A stretch of DNA of 64,000 nucleotides from an uncultured Bacteroidota bacterium (GCA_903831575.1 CAIKYB010000017.1:1-64000), one strand, 5' to 3'; shown: positions 16,887-26,622, numbered from the stretch's first letter. Notes: generated by a model from the letters alone, not told the origin. Numbers and translations are program-made.

Positions 16887-19505
16887 TTATTTCAAAGTTT
16901 CTTTTTTCTTTTTTACTTCAATGATGATCACGCCTATCAAAAGGATAAATAACAACCATGAAGAAACGCTGCTTATAGTTCTGCCTAAATAGTAAGTAGC
17001 TGGTTCAAACTTAAAGTCTATTTTATGCTTGCCAGCGGGGATAATCATTCCTCTTAACACATAATTGGTTTTGAAAAAAGAAGAAGGTTTCCCATCGATA
17101 TATACCTTCCAGTCTTTGTAAAAGATCTCGCTGAAAACTGCTACATGACTGTCGTGGGTATTCGATTCATAACTGATGGCATCATTATCAAAGGAAGTCA
17201 TTTTTATAGAATCGGTGCTATCTGGTTGTGTATAAGGCGTGATAATCTTTTTGAAAGATTCATCTACAATTGCAATATCTTTTGGGTTGAAATTATTCAA
17301 CGCTCGCATTTCATTAGCGGGTCCTTTTACAAATTGAATGTTATTAACAAACCAAACATTTCCCAATGCCCCAGGATTTAATTGCGCTACTTTATCATTG
17401 CCTTGTTGTTGTATAACGTATTTGGTATTCAACATATTTACAACAGGCATATTTATATTGCCCTTGAATTGATAAGCAATCAAATCGTCATAGATACCCA
17501 ATTTAGCAGGGTGATATCCTCCAATTGACTTGTGATAATAAGATGTTTTTGATTCGTCCATACTGCTGGGATTGAATACCCTGAAATTGGGATCTTTGTC
17601 TTCCAAAATCATTTTGTCAGCAGTGGTAAGCGGGAAATTATTCGTTTCTGAATTGTCTTTACTTTCAAAGCTTTTGTCGTTCAGATAATTCATACCAAAT
17701 TGAAGAAGGTCTGCAGTAGATACTAATGTTATACCAACAATCATTATCATGGCATTAATTTTCTTTTTAAGAAACAGTGCGATGATAGCTCCGGCAAGAA
17801 CAATAATAAATAGAGAACGAAAGATATCCTTCAATAACAAGGATGCTCTTTCTTTATGCAAAGCAGAAACAAAAGCCCTTGCAGTCTTTGCAGGATCGCT
17901 AATGTTGGGATCTCTGCTAATGTTACTTATCATGGCTTCGTAAATCTGGTTATCAATGGAAGCCTTGTATTTCTCATCTAATTGTTGAAGTGCATCAGCA
18001 TTCCCTTTTGAGTAGATGCTGTTAAACGCTGCAGTACGTTCTTTATTTTCTTTACTAAAATCTGATGAAAAATAGAATAAGGCAATCATTGTAAAAACTA
18101 CTAAAGTAGCGATCCCGGAAAGTTTAAATTTTTTCCAAGAATGCTCATCTTCAGTAGTAATTAATTTATTGACAACCATGGCTGCTATAATAGGAAATAA
18201 TAATTGGGGTACTACTAAAATCATAGTGGGTACTCTGAATTTATTATACAGTGGAAAGTGGTCAAACATAAAATAATTAAATTCAGAAAAATTATCACCC
18301 CAAGAAAGTAATATGGCAAATACACATGCCGTAAAAATCCACCACTTATGTTTATTGTCTAAATAAAACATTCCAAATAAAAATAAAAAACAAATTACTG
18401 CGCCAAGATAGACAGGTCCATTAGTGAAGGGTTGTCCTCCCCAATAAAGCGCTCCGTTCATTTGATTTAAAATCTGGTCGGCAGGAAATTGAGGCAAATT
18501 TTCATTCATGAATGTAACAAGTGGGCCATCATCCTTAATCTTCGGGAAAATATAAACATCTCCATCACGTTCTGCTTGGTGAGAGCCATAACCTAAAACG
18601 CCAGGAAACATTAAGCTCCATGTTTCAGCTTTTCCATAACTCCACATGAAAGCATAGTCTTTGCTTAGACCAGTTGTTTTACCTCCTTCAACTTTATCAT
18701 TAGTATTTGATTTTTGATCTATTACCAATTGCCCACCTCTTTTTGAATCTTTTGAATAATCAAATGTGGTCCATAAAGTCAGTGCATTTATTGCTACACC
18801 AATTATTCCCGCTATAAGTATTATTGAGATGCTTTTAACTAGATGATTTAATTGTTTTGTTCTGATAAAATGTATGAAGTAGGAAATAACCATTACGCCT
18901 AAAACGAGAAATAAATAATAACTTATCTGTTGATGCCCTTGTCCAATTTGTAAGGCAGTTAATAATGCGGCGAGTACAAATCCCATCAAATATTTTTTAT
19001 CGAAAATCAAAATGATGGCGCCAATTACTGCAGGGCTATAGGCAAGTGCAAGCATTTTAGTATTGTGACCGGCTGTTACAATAATGGGAGAGTAGCTGCA
19101 AAAAGCAAAAGCCAGTGCTCCGATGATAGCTGCGGCAGGCCTCATCCGAAGGCAAATGCATAGGAAATAAAAACAAAGGCATGCCAGAAAGAAAAAATTA
19201 AATGGCATGGGTAATCCGAATTGGAAAATTTTATCAAAGAAGGATAGTGGAGACCAATTGCCTTCCATTGCAATCTGATAATTGGGCATACCTCCAAACA
19301 TATTGGTATTCCATAGTGGCAGATGACCATTAATTTTTTTATATTCTAGAGATTGCTGGGCCATTCCTTGCCAACCTGTGGCATCACCTTGTTTTAAACC
19401 TACTCCGCTTTCAAGAGCAGGCTTGCAAAAAATGATGGTAACTAACAGAAAAATAGCGATTGCAATAATGTGAGGAACTACAGGTTTTAAATTAATAGGT
19501 TTCAT
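16887..19505 (-). CDS. YfhO-family multi-spanning membrane protein
   Basis: An 872-residue protein with a hydrophobic N-terminal two-thirds (about 12-14 helices), a soluble segment after roughly residue 600, and a last helix near residue 850 followed by a lysine-rich tail. This layout, with DATGWQGMAQQ, PLWNTNMFGGMPNY and TAGHNTKMLALAYSP in the first loops, is that of the YfhO family as found in Bacteroidota. YfhO proteins are GT-C-like and are linked to glycosylation of lipids or teichoic acids in Firmicutes; the role here is unknown. It lies directly upstream of the GT4 gene on the same strand. Confidence 0.8.
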   Translation of the reverse strand: MKPINLKPVVPHIIAIAIFLLVTIIFCKPALESGVGLKQGDATGWQGMAQQSLEYKKINGHLPLWNTNMFGGMPNYQIAMEGNWSPLSFFDKIFQFGLPMPFNFFFLACLCFYFLCICLRMRPAAAIIGALAFAFCSYSPIIVTAGHNTKMLALAYSPAVIGAIILIFDKKYLMGFVLAALLTALQIGQGHQQISYYLFLVLGVMVISYFIHFIRTKQLNHLVKSISIILIAGIIGVAINALTLWTTFDYSKDSKRGGQLVIDQKSNTNDKVEGGKTTGLSKDYAFMWSYGKAETWSLMFPGVLGYGSHQAERDGDVYIFPKIKDDGPLVTFMNENLPQFPADQILNQMNGALYWGGQPFTNGPVYLGAVICFLFLFGMFYLDNKHKWWIFTACVFAILLSWGDNFSEFNYFMFDHFPLYNKFRVPTMILVVPQLLFPIIAAMVVNKLITTEDEHSWKKFKLSGIATLVVFTMIALFYFSSDFSKENKERTAAFNSIYSKGNADALQQLDEKYKASIDNQIYEAMISNISRDPNISDPAKTARAFVSALHKERASLLLKDIFRSLFIIVLAGAIIALFLKKKINAMIMIVGITLVSTADLLQFGMNYLNDKSFESKDNSETNNFPLTTADKMILEDKDPNFRVFNPSSMDESKTSYYHKSIGGYHPAKLGIYDDLIAYQFKGNINMPVVNMLNTKYVIQQQGNDKVAQLNPGALGNVWFVNNIQFVKGPANEMRALNNFNPKDIAIVDESFKKIITPYTQPDSTDSIKMTSFDNDAISYESNTHDSHVAVFSEIFYKDWKVYIDGKPSSFFKTNYVLRGMIIPAGKHKIDFKFEPATYYLGRTISSVSSWLLFILLIGVIIIEVKKKKETLK

Positions 19506-19944
19506 CAGTTAAAATAGTTATGAAATTTAATTGGCTTAATTGAGATCTCAAAATAAAAATAATGTATATTTTCTATAAAGTGAGTATATTTACTGTGTTA
19601 ATAATAAATTGAACAATCAATTTTATTCTTTTCTAGAAACCTCAACAATTTCAGAAATTATAATTGGCGATTTTTTGCAATAAATTAGTTTTTGATAATC
19701 TAATTAAGGCATAAAAATTTCTACGCCATTTATGTTTGCTGATTATTTTCAAAAAAATCAGCAGGTATTATTTAGCCTTTTTTTACACGAAAATAAGACT
19801 TTTTAGCACGCTAATCAATTGCATGATTTATTGAAATTAGAATACCCTTGTTTTGCTAAGTACATTAACTATACTAACGAGATAGGGTATAAGTAATTTG
19901 CTTTAGAATTTGTTTTATTATTTAATCCTGAAATTGAAAATCAA
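19506..19944. other. Non-coding gap of about 440 bp upstream of two divergent genes
   Basis: AT-rich sequence between the YfhO gene (minus) and the LytTR regulator (plus). No coding region or RNA gene is recognisable. One small hairpin is visible (TGCTGATT at 19737-19744 with AATCAGCA at 19756-19763). The gap must hold the promoters of both genes, but no convincing TAnnTTTG box was identified. Confidence 0.4.
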
Positions 19945-20691
19945 ATGTATAGAACAATTATTGTTGGGAATGATACCAAAAGTGTGAAAGAACTTGAAAA
20001 GTTATTGTTGGAGTGCAACCCAATGGTTGAAATAATTGGCTCAGGTGTAGATCAAGTAAAAGTATTTAATTTAATTAGAGAGGTTAATCCGGCATTAGTT
20101 TTAATTGATATAAGTATGCCTAATTCAAATGCTTTTAAGCTTTTGGAAAAACTTATGCCATGCAAATTTGATATTATTTTCGTGTCTGATAATATTACAT
20201 CCTCTATTCAAGCAATAAATTTCACCCCCTTAGGCTTTCTACTAAAGCCAATAGATTTAAAGGATTTCCAAATAATTATTCAAAAAGCTATTGATAAGAT
20301 TTCAGAAAAAGATATTAATCGGCAATTGGAAATACTAATGTCAAGTATTAATTTTTCTCAAAAGATGGGTTCTCAAAAAATTGCGGTTCCAACATTACAA
20401 GGTTTTTTGTTTTTGGAAATGCAAGAAATAATCAGATTTGAAGCCAATGGCGCTTATACCATAATTCATACTTCAGACAAACAAAAAATCATTTCATCTA
20501 GACATATAAAAGAATATGAGTTAACCCTTCCTCATACTAATTTCTTCAGAGTGCATAATTCTCACATAGTTAATATTTCTAGATTGCTCAAATATAACAA
20601 AGGCAGAGGTGGTACTATTATAATGGAAGATGGTACTGAAATAGAAGTGGCAAGTAGGAGGAGGGCAGAATTTTTATCTATTTTTCAATAA
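19945..20691 (+). CDS. LytTR-type response regulator with atypical receiver domain
   Basis: A 248-residue protein with a receiver domain (about 1-120) and a LytTR DNA-binding domain (about 143-246: LFLEMQEIIRFEANGAYTII ... FFRVHNSHIVNISRL). The phospho-acceptor Asp55 (LIDISMP), Ser81 and Lys101 (LLKPID) are present. The acidic pair that normally binds magnesium after the first strand (VDDE) is replaced by V-G-N-D at residues 7-10, so phosphorylation may be weak or dispensable. No histidine kinase is next to it; it is an orphan regulator. Its targets are unknown. Confidence 0.85.
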   Translation: MYRTIIVGNDTKSVKELEKLLLECNPMVEIIGSGVDQVKVFNLIREVNPALVLIDISMPNSNAFKLLEKLMPCKFDIIFVSDNITSSIQAINFTPLGFLLKPIDLKDFQIIIQKAIDKISEKDINRQLEILMSSINFSQKMGSQKIAVPTLQGFLFLEMQEIIRFEANGAYTIIHTSDKQKIISSRHIKEYELTLPHTNFFRVHNSHIVNISRLLKYNKGRGGTIIMEDGTEIEVASRRRAEFLSIFQ

Positions 20692-20764
20692 AATACCTTC
20701 ATTTTTAATTTGGTCTAAATTTAGTACACTTAAAATTCTATTTTGTACTAGTTTAGTTTTTATT

Positions 20765-20772
20765 TACTTTTG
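20765..20772 (+). promoter_or_regulatory. Putative -7 promoter element of tRNA-His
   Basis: TACTTTTG followed by CC matches TAnnTTTG and lies about 18 nt before the tRNA 5' end. Confidence 0.45.
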
Positions 20773-20789
20773 CCTTCCAAATAACAAAT

Positions 20790-20864
20790 GGTGGTTGTAG
20801 CTCAGCTGGTTAGAGCACCAGATTGTGATTCTGGGGGTCGTGGGTTCGAGCCCCATCATCCACC
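20790..20864 (+). tRNA. tRNA-His (anticodon GTG)
   Basis: A complete cloverleaf can be drawn: acceptor GTGGTTG with CATCCAC (one T:T mismatch at pair 5:68), D-arm AGCTCAGCTGGTTAGAGC, anticodon stem CCAGA/TCTGG with loop TTGTGAT (anticodon GTG at 20825-20827), and T-arm GTGGGTTCGAGCCCC. The extra G at 20790 can pair with C at 20864, the G-1:C73 pair that marks tRNA-His. CCA is not encoded. An intrinsic terminator follows at once. Confidence 0.95.
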
Positions 20865-20865
20865 C

Positions 20866-20898
20866 AAAAAAGCCCCTTTTCATAAGGGGCTTTTCTTT
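20866..20898 (+). terminator. Terminator of tRNA-His
   Basis: AAGCCCCTT...AAGGGGCTT stem with a four-base loop region, A-run before and T-rich tail after. Confidence 0.8.
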
Positions 20899-20905
20899 TT
20901 AAATA

Positions 20906-20973
20906 AATCAATCAACTATCCTACCAATCAACCAATCAACCAACAAACCAATCAACTACTCAACTAACTACCT
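20906..20973. repeat. Array of 8-bp CAATCAAC-type units
   Basis: About eight tandem, partly degenerate copies of an 8-bp unit (CAATCAAC, complement of GTTGATTG) lie between the tRNA-His terminator and the Prc-type protease gene. The same unit in the opposite orientation appears near 29431, 36600 and 46770. Confidence 0.7.
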
Positions 20974-21047
20974 GTTTAACAAAAGATTATTTAGTATTAA
21001 AGACATTGTGAAATTAAAAAAGGACTTATTTCCTTTATTTTTACATT

Positions 21048-23216
21048 ATGCACAAAATTGCAAATTTTATGATGAGTAAGAAATTTATTCCAGTGATTAT
21101 CGCATTAACCTGTATTAGTTTGTTTTTCACTTTTCAGTCACAGGGAAAAAATGACACCAATGATGACCCAAAAGAAAGGCATGCTAAAATTTTAAAAAAT
21201 GTGTGTATTTTATTAGAAGAAGGGCATTTTAAACCCAAGATGATAGATGATGGATTCAGCAAGAATGTACTCAAAAAATTCATAGAAGAATTAGACGATG
21301 AAAAAGCTGTTTTTTTAAAGTCTGATGTAAATGATTTTAAAAAATACGAAAATAGTATTGATGATGAAATGCATGGAAAAGTCTTGGTTTCTTTTTACGA
21401 CATCAATACTGTTTACCAAAAGAGAGTTGCAGAAACCGCTTTACTATTTAAATCTTTACTTGAAAAGCCAATGGATTTTAGTGCTGACGAAAAAGTGCAA
21501 TTAGACGCAGAGAAAATTGATTATCCTAAAAATTTGACTGAAAGAAATGAAGCTTGGAGAAAGAGATTGAAATATGCTGTTTTAGGAAAGTTTGTAGATA
21601 TGCAGGATGATCGTGAAAAGAATAAAGACAAAAAAGATTTCATTGTAAAAGCAGATTCAACAATGGAAAGAGAAGCGCGTGACCAGGTAAGAAAGCAAAT
21701 GGAGCGTTATTTTTCTACCAAAAAAACCAGAGAGACTGAAGAGGAAAATTTCAGTACGTTCATTAATGTTATCACAGGGTTAATGGATCCTCACACCAAT
21801 TATTTTCCTCCAATAGATTTACGTTCTTTTAATGAATCAATGAGTGGTCATTTTTATGGTATTGGCGCTCAGCTGAAAGAAGGAGACGGTAAAATTATCA
21901 TTACAAGTTTAGTGGCTGGTGGACCTGCGTGGAAAGGCGGCGAATTGAAGGAAAATGATGAAATAATAAAAGTAGCCCAGGGAAATCAAGAGCCTGTTGA
22001 TGTTACAGGTTATGCGGTTTCTGATGCAGTGAAACTTATTCGTGGATCAGAGAAGGGTTCTGAAGTGAGATTAACTGTTAAGAAAGTAGATGGAAGTATA
22101 AAAGTAATTACGCTTTTAAGAGATGATATTAATACAGAAGATACTTTCGCGAAATCCGCTATTATCAATGGGACAAAAAAAATCGGCTATATTTATTTGC
22201 CTGAATTTTATGCTGATTTTGAAAGAGCCAGTGGCGCAAGATGTGCCGTGGATGTGGCTAAGGAAGTGGAGAAATTAAAAGAAGAAAAAGTTGACGGTAT
22301 TATTCTGGATTTAAGAGGAAATGGTGGTGGTTCGCTTTATGATGTGGTTCAGATGGCAGGATTATTTATAAAGAGTGGACCCATTTGCCAGGTAAAAGGA
22401 AGGGAGGAGTCTGCGAATATACTTCGCGATAAAGATGAAAGAGTTCAGTATGATGGACCATTGGCTGTAATGGTTGATGGTAACAGTGCTTCAGCTTCAG
22501 AAATATTTGCCGCAGCCATACAAGATTATAACAGAGGTTTGATCCTTGGAAGTTCTTCTACTTATGGGAAAGGGACGGTACAAAGAAATATCCCATTAAA
22601 TCCTGAGAATGATTTTGGTTCCATTTCAAGTAAGAAAGCAGAAGATCTTGGAGCCGTAAAATTGACGCTTCAAAAATTCTATCGTATCAGCGGAGGAGCT
22701 ACTCAATTAAAAGGAGTTGTTCCTGATGTCATCCTTCCTAACAGATATGATTATTTTAAATTCAGAGAGAAAGATAATCCCAGTGCACTTCAATGGGATG
22801 AAATAGGGAAAGCGGATTATCAAAAATGGACTCATGCATCCGATGTAAATAAAGTAATCCCATCAATAAACGATGATGTTAGCAAGAGTACTGTTTTTTC
22901 TGGGATAAGAAATAGTGTAAAATGGCTTGACAAATACAGCGACAAAGAATACTATTTGAATATCACTAAATATAAAGAAGATCAAAAGCAATTGAAAGCG
23001 GTTTATAAGCAACTGGATGATTTTAATAAGTTGGCTCAACCATTAGATTTTCAAATTCCTTCCGCTGATACAGCTGCTATAAATAGTGCTGAAGATAAAA
23101 TTGAAAAGAATAAACAATGGGTTAAATTAAGAAATACAGATGTATATATTGATGAAGCAGTACAAGCTTTGAATAAAATTATCCAGCAAAATAATTTGGT
23201 AAAGTCGGAGAGGTAA
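21048..23216 (+). CDS. prc: Carboxy-terminal processing (tail-specific) protease, S41 family
   Basis: A 722-residue Prc/Tsp-type serine protease that trims or degrades envelope proteins from unstructured C-termini. There is an N-terminal membrane/signal segment (residues 9-30). The N-terminal helical domain is followed by MDPHTNYFPP (about 246), a PDZ domain (about 262-350), and the S41 core. The core contains DLRGNGGGS, SASASEIFAAAIQDY with catalytic Ser482, and TYGKGTVQ with the catalytic lysine 508. The long C-terminal extension matches the large Tsp subgroup rather than the short CtpA forms. It acts in the periplasm. A strong terminator shared with the next, convergent gene follows. Confidence 0.92.
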   Translation: MHKIANFMMSKKFIPVIIALTCISLFFTFQSQGKNDTNDDPKERHAKILKNVCILLEEGHFKPKMIDDGFSKNVLKKFIEELDDEKAVFLKSDVNDFKKYENSIDDEMHGKVLVSFYDINTVYQKRVAETALLFKSLLEKPMDFSADEKVQLDAEKIDYPKNLTERNEAWRKRLKYAVLGKFVDMQDDREKNKDKKDFIVKADSTMEREARDQVRKQMERYFSTKKTRETEEENFSTFINVITGLMDPHTNYFPPIDLRSFNESMSGHFYGIGAQLKEGDGKIIITSLVAGGPAWKGGELKENDEIIKVAQGNQEPVDVTGYAVSDAVKLIRGSEKGSEVRLTVKKVDGSIKVITLLRDDINTEDTFAKSAIINGTKKIGYIYLPEFYADFERASGARCAVDVAKEVEKLKEEKVDGIILDLRGNGGGSLYDVVQMAGLFIKSGPICQVKGREESANILRDKDERVQYDGPLAVMVDGNSASASEIFAAAIQDYNRGLILGSSSTYGKGTVQRNIPLNPENDFGSISSKKAEDLGAVKLTLQKFYRISGGATQLKGVVPDVILPNRYDYFKFREKDNPSALQWDEIGKADYQKWTHASDVNKVIPSINDDVSKSTVFSGIRNSVKWLDKYSDKEYYLNITKYKEDQKQLKAVYKQLDDFNKLAQPLDFQIPSADTAAINSAEDKIEKNKQWVKLRNTDVYIDEAVQALNKIIQQNNLVKSER

Positions 23217-23241
23217 AAAGTATTGAACTTAAAATGATAAA

Positions 23242-23280
23242 AGAAAAAGCCTGGTCTAATTTATAGACCAGGCTTTTTCT
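23242..23280. terminator. Bidirectional terminator between convergent protease genes
   Basis: A 17-bp perfect stem (arms 23242-23258 and 23264-23280; core AGCCTGGTCTA/TAGACCAGGCT) with A-run on one side and T-run on the other. It serves both the S41 protease (plus) and the subtilase (minus). Confidence 0.85.
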
Positions 23281-23303
23281 TAATGCCAATGAGTAATTAT
23301 AAG

Positions 23304-24962
23304 CTACTTTGCTTTCTTTTTTTGTAGGGTCGTTTTTGGAGTAGTTATAGTCATTGCCGCAGCCATTTTAATGGCTTCATAAGCATTTGCTACAGCGCCC
23401 GTTCTGGATAATTCAGCTAAATTAATTTTATCAGAAGTGCCAGGGATATTAACATCCGTTTTTGCAACTATTGCAGACTTTTCAATTATCGATTTTAATT
23501 GTTGTGCTGTTAGAGTAGGATAGTATTCCAATACTAATGCTGCAATTCCTGCAACAACAGGACAAGCCATACTTGTGCCACTTGCATTCCCATAAGTTGT
23601 GCCTCCTGGGATAGTGGAATAAATACTTACCCCTGGAGCAAATACATCAACTTCTTTCTTTCCATAATTACTAAAAGCCGCAGTTAGTCCGCCATTTGTT
23701 TCATCGCCACTAGCCCCAACCGTTATAACATTACCAGCGCGGCCTTTTCCATCTTCAAAAACGGGGTTAGGAAAATTGTCTGCTGAGTCTATATTTTTTG
23801 CATCGTTTCCTGCAGCATGAACCAATAAGACACCTTTTTTCTCTGCATATCTGAACGCATCATCTACCCATCTTTTTTCAGGGGAGAAATCTTTTCCAAA
23901 ACTCATGCTGATAATTCTTGCGCCATTATCAACTGCATATCGAATAGCATTTGCGATATCTTTATCATGTTCATCTCCATCAGGAACGGCTCTAACCATC
24001 ATGATTCTTACATTATCTGCAATGCCATCAACACCTTTTTCATTGTTTCTGGCTGCACCAATAATTCCAGAGCAATGGGTGCCATGGAATGGGGTAGAAG
24101 CCATGATGTCGTTGTTGCCATAAAAGCGATCATTGATATTGCTTTCGTCGTCTTTGACAATATCTTTACGGTATTCGGTTGGTGGAGTGGTTGCAGATTC
24201 TCCTTTTCTTAATTGACCTTCCATCTCATCCAGCAATTGCTTGTTGGAAATTTCGTAGCTGTTATTGGCTTTACTGATGCTTAAAATAAATCCTTTTGTT
24301 TTCTTAGCATTAGGATCTGTCGTTACGAAATCTTTCAGGTCATTACCATTGTATTCTTCTTTGCCTAATTCTTTCACAAGAACAGAATCTCCTTTTTTTA
24401 ATCCCGGCATCATGTTTTTCAAGAAGCCTATTTCAGCTTCATTAACTTCTCCTACAATTTTCTCTTTTGCTTTTTCATAAGTGGAATAGGATTTTTTATC
24501 AGCAGGTTTCAAAGAATCTGCATTGACTTCTTTCCCTTCCCAAACTAATTTCAATTTGTGATAAACCCTTGCACCTTCATAGCTGTCTTCTTTTACATTT
24601 CTTCCGTCTTTACCTCCAATAAAATTCCATCCATGAACATCATCAATATACCCGTTCTTGTCATCGTCTTTTCCATTCCCAGGGATTTCTTTTGAATTAA
24701 CCCATAATACAGGTTTTAAATCCTCATGCAGGGTATCGATGCCGCTATCAATAACAGCAACAGTAATTCTTTTGCTTTTTAAATTTTTCGTTTTGATGAA
24801 ATCATAAGCTTTATTTAAACTGATGCCATTGAATCCACTTTCCGTTTTGTCCATTTGATGCCAGCTGTTTGGCGCTTTCTTTTCAGATTTTTCTGATGTT
24901 TGAGCAAAACTGCTTGCGCAACAAATAATTCCCGATAAGACTAATGTGTAAGTTTTCTTCAT
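23304..24962 (-). CDS. Secreted subtilisin-like serine protease (S8 family)
   Basis: A protein of about 552 residues, started at MKKTYTLVLSG (24962); an upstream in-frame ATG at 24983 would only lengthen the signal peptide. The signal peptide ends near CCASSFAQ. The catalytic triad (from M at 24962) is Asp72 (VAVIDSGID), His293 (FHGTHCSGIIGA) and Ser464 (GTSMACPVVAG), with the oxyanion Asn386 in AAGND. The 221 residues between Asp and His are far more than in classical subtilisin and form a lysine-rich inserted region. No T9SS tail is seen; the protein ends in KKKAK. Likely periplasmic or exported; substrate unknown. Confidence 0.9.
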   Translation of the reverse strand: MKKTYTLVLSGIICCASSFAQTSEKSEKKAPNSWHQMDKTESGFNGISLNKAYDFIKTKNLKSKRITVAVIDSGIDTLHEDLKPVLWVNSKEIPGNGKDDDKNGYIDDVHGWNFIGGKDGRNVKEDSYEGARVYHKLKLVWEGKEVNADSLKPADKKSYSTYEKAKEKIVGEVNEAEIGFLKNMMPGLKKGDSVLVKELGKEEYNGNDLKDFVTTDPNAKKTKGFILSISKANNSYEISNKQLLDEMEGQLRKGESATTPPTEYRKDIVKDDESNINDRFYGNNDIMASTPFHGTHCSGIIGAARNNEKGVDGIADNVRIMMVRAVPDGDEHDKDIANAIRYAVDNGARIISMSFGKDFSPEKRWVDDAFRYAEKKGVLLVHAAGNDAKNIDSADNFPNPVFEDGKGRAGNVITVGASGDETNGGLTAAFSNYGKKEVDVFAPGVSIYSTIPGGTTYGNASGTSMACPVVAGIAALVLEYYPTLTAQQLKSIIEKSAIVAKTDVNIPGTSDKINLAELSRTGAVANAYEAIKMAAAMTITTPKTTLQKKKAK

Positions 24963-25040
24963 TATTTTATTTTTTTGAATCATGAAATTAAATTGAATTG
25001 TTGGGTCAATATTATTATTAAATCATTTTTGGGAAATAAT

Positions 25041-26564
25041 TTACAAATCAAATCTTATTCCTTGTGCCAAAGGAAGTTTGTCTGTGTAATTAATCGTGTT
25101 GGTTTGTCTGCGCATATAAACTTTCCATGCATCGCTTCCGCTTTCACGACCACCACCTGTTTCTTTTTCGCCTCCAAATGCTCCACCGATTTCTGCGCCT
25201 GATGTGCCGATATTGACATTTGCAATGCCGCAATCACTTCCAGCCTGGGATAAGAATTTTTCTGCTTCAAGTAAATTTGTGGTAATGATTGCAGAAGATA
25301 ATCCCTGTGGAACGCCATTCTGCAGTGCAATAGCTTCATCAAGTGTTTTGTATTTCATGATGTAAAGAATAGGAGCGAAGGTTTCATGCTGAACAATTTC
25401 GAAACTGTTTTTAGCTTCTGCTACACATGGTTTTACATAACAGCCACTTTCAAATCCTTTACCTTTCAATACGCCACCATCTACAATGAATTTGCCACCT
25501 TCCGCTTTGCATTTTTCTATAGCACTTAAATACATAGCTACCGCATCCTTGTCGATTAGTGGTCCTACATGATTTTTTTCAAGAAGAGGGTTGCCGATTT
25601 TTAATTGTTTGTAAGCATGAACTAATTTCTCTTTGAATTTATTGTAAATTTTTTCATGAATAATTAATCTGCGTGTAGTGGTACAACGTTGTCCTGCGGT
25701 TCCTACTGCACCAAATGTAGCGGCTGTTAAAGCAATATTTAAATCAGCTTCTTTAGAAATGATAATCGCATTGTTGCCACCAAGTTCCAATAAACTTCTA
25801 CCCAATCTTTCTCCAACTGCTTTAGCCACCTCTTTGCCCATACGGGTACTTCCGGTAGCAGAAACCAAAGGAACTCTTTTGTCATTACTCATCCATTCGC
25901 CAACTTCTCTGCCTCCACTTATTAAACAACTAACGCCTTCGGGTACATTATTTTTCTTGAAAACAGTCTGTATTATTTTTTGGCAAGCAATACCGCATAA
26001 AGGTGTTTTTTCACTTGGCTTCCAAATGGAGACATCTCCACAAACCAAAGCCAGCATGCTATTCCAGCTCCATACGGCCACAGGGAAATTGAAGGCCGAA
26101 ATAATGCCGACAATTCCTAATGGGTGATATTGTTCATACATTCTGTGTCCGGGACGTTCGCTGTGCATGGTTAATCCATGTAATTGTCTGGATAAGCCAA
26201 CTGCAAAATCGCAGATATCAATCATTTCCTGAACTTCACCTAGCCCTTCCTGTAAGCTTTTGCCCATTTCATAGCTAACCAGTTTTCCAAGTGGGTCTTT
26301 AAATTTTCTAAGTTCATCTCCAATTTGTCTGACAATCTCACCTCTTTTTGGTGCTGGCCACAATTTCCATATTTCGAATGCTTTTTGAGCAGTTTTGATT
26401 GCAGCGTCATAAGATTTTTTGTCGGCCGACATTACAGAGCCGATAAGTTTTCCATCAACAGGAGAATAAGAATCTAATTTTCCCACATTTGTTTTAATCC
26501 AATTAGATCCGGTTGAGACTCCAGCATTTTGAGACTGGATTTGTAAAGATTTTAAAAAGTCCAT
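25041..26564 (-). CDS. Aldehyde dehydrogenase, ALDH7 (alpha-aminoadipic semialdehyde dehydrogenase) type
   Basis: A 507-residue NAD(P)-dependent aldehyde dehydrogenase. Catalytic Cys294 lies in TAGQRCTTTRRL and the general base Glu260 in LLELGGNNA. ISAFNFPVAVWSWN at 156-169 and the GQRCTTTRR variant are typical of the ALDH7/antiquitin branch, which oxidises alpha-aminoadipate semialdehyde in lysine breakdown. No other lysine-catabolism genes are nearby, so the substrate is inferred from family resemblance only. Its upstream neighbour is a TonB receptor on the same strand with a short gap. Confidence 0.85.
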   Translation of the reverse strand: MDFLKSLQIQSQNAGVSTGSNWIKTNVGKLDSYSPVDGKLIGSVMSADKKSYDAAIKTAQKAFEIWKLWPAPKRGEIVRQIGDELRKFKDPLGKLVSYEMGKSLQEGLGEVQEMIDICDFAVGLSRQLHGLTMHSERPGHRMYEQYHPLGIVGIISAFNFPVAVWSWNSMLALVCGDVSIWKPSEKTPLCGIACQKIIQTVFKKNNVPEGVSCLISGGREVGEWMSNDKRVPLVSATGSTRMGKEVAKAVGERLGRSLLELGGNNAIIISKEADLNIALTAATFGAVGTAGQRCTTTRRLIIHEKIYNKFKEKLVHAYKQLKIGNPLLEKNHVGPLIDKDAVAMYLSAIEKCKAEGGKFIVDGGVLKGKGFESGCYVKPCVAEAKNSFEIVQHETFAPILYIMKYKTLDEAIALQNGVPQGLSSAIITTNLLEAEKFLSQAGSDCGIANVNIGTSGAEIGGAFGGEKETGGGRESGSDAWKVYMRRQTNTINYTDKLPLAQGIRFDL

Positions 26565-26622
26565 AGTTTTTATTTTAGTATAATAAAGTTAAAAGGATAA
26601 TGTGAAATACTTGGGTTGAATT

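Noticed and set aside
25678-26127. Reading frame of 149 codons opposite the aldehyde dehydrogenase gene
   Set aside because: Antisense to conserved catalytic regions of ALDH7; no family features of its own.
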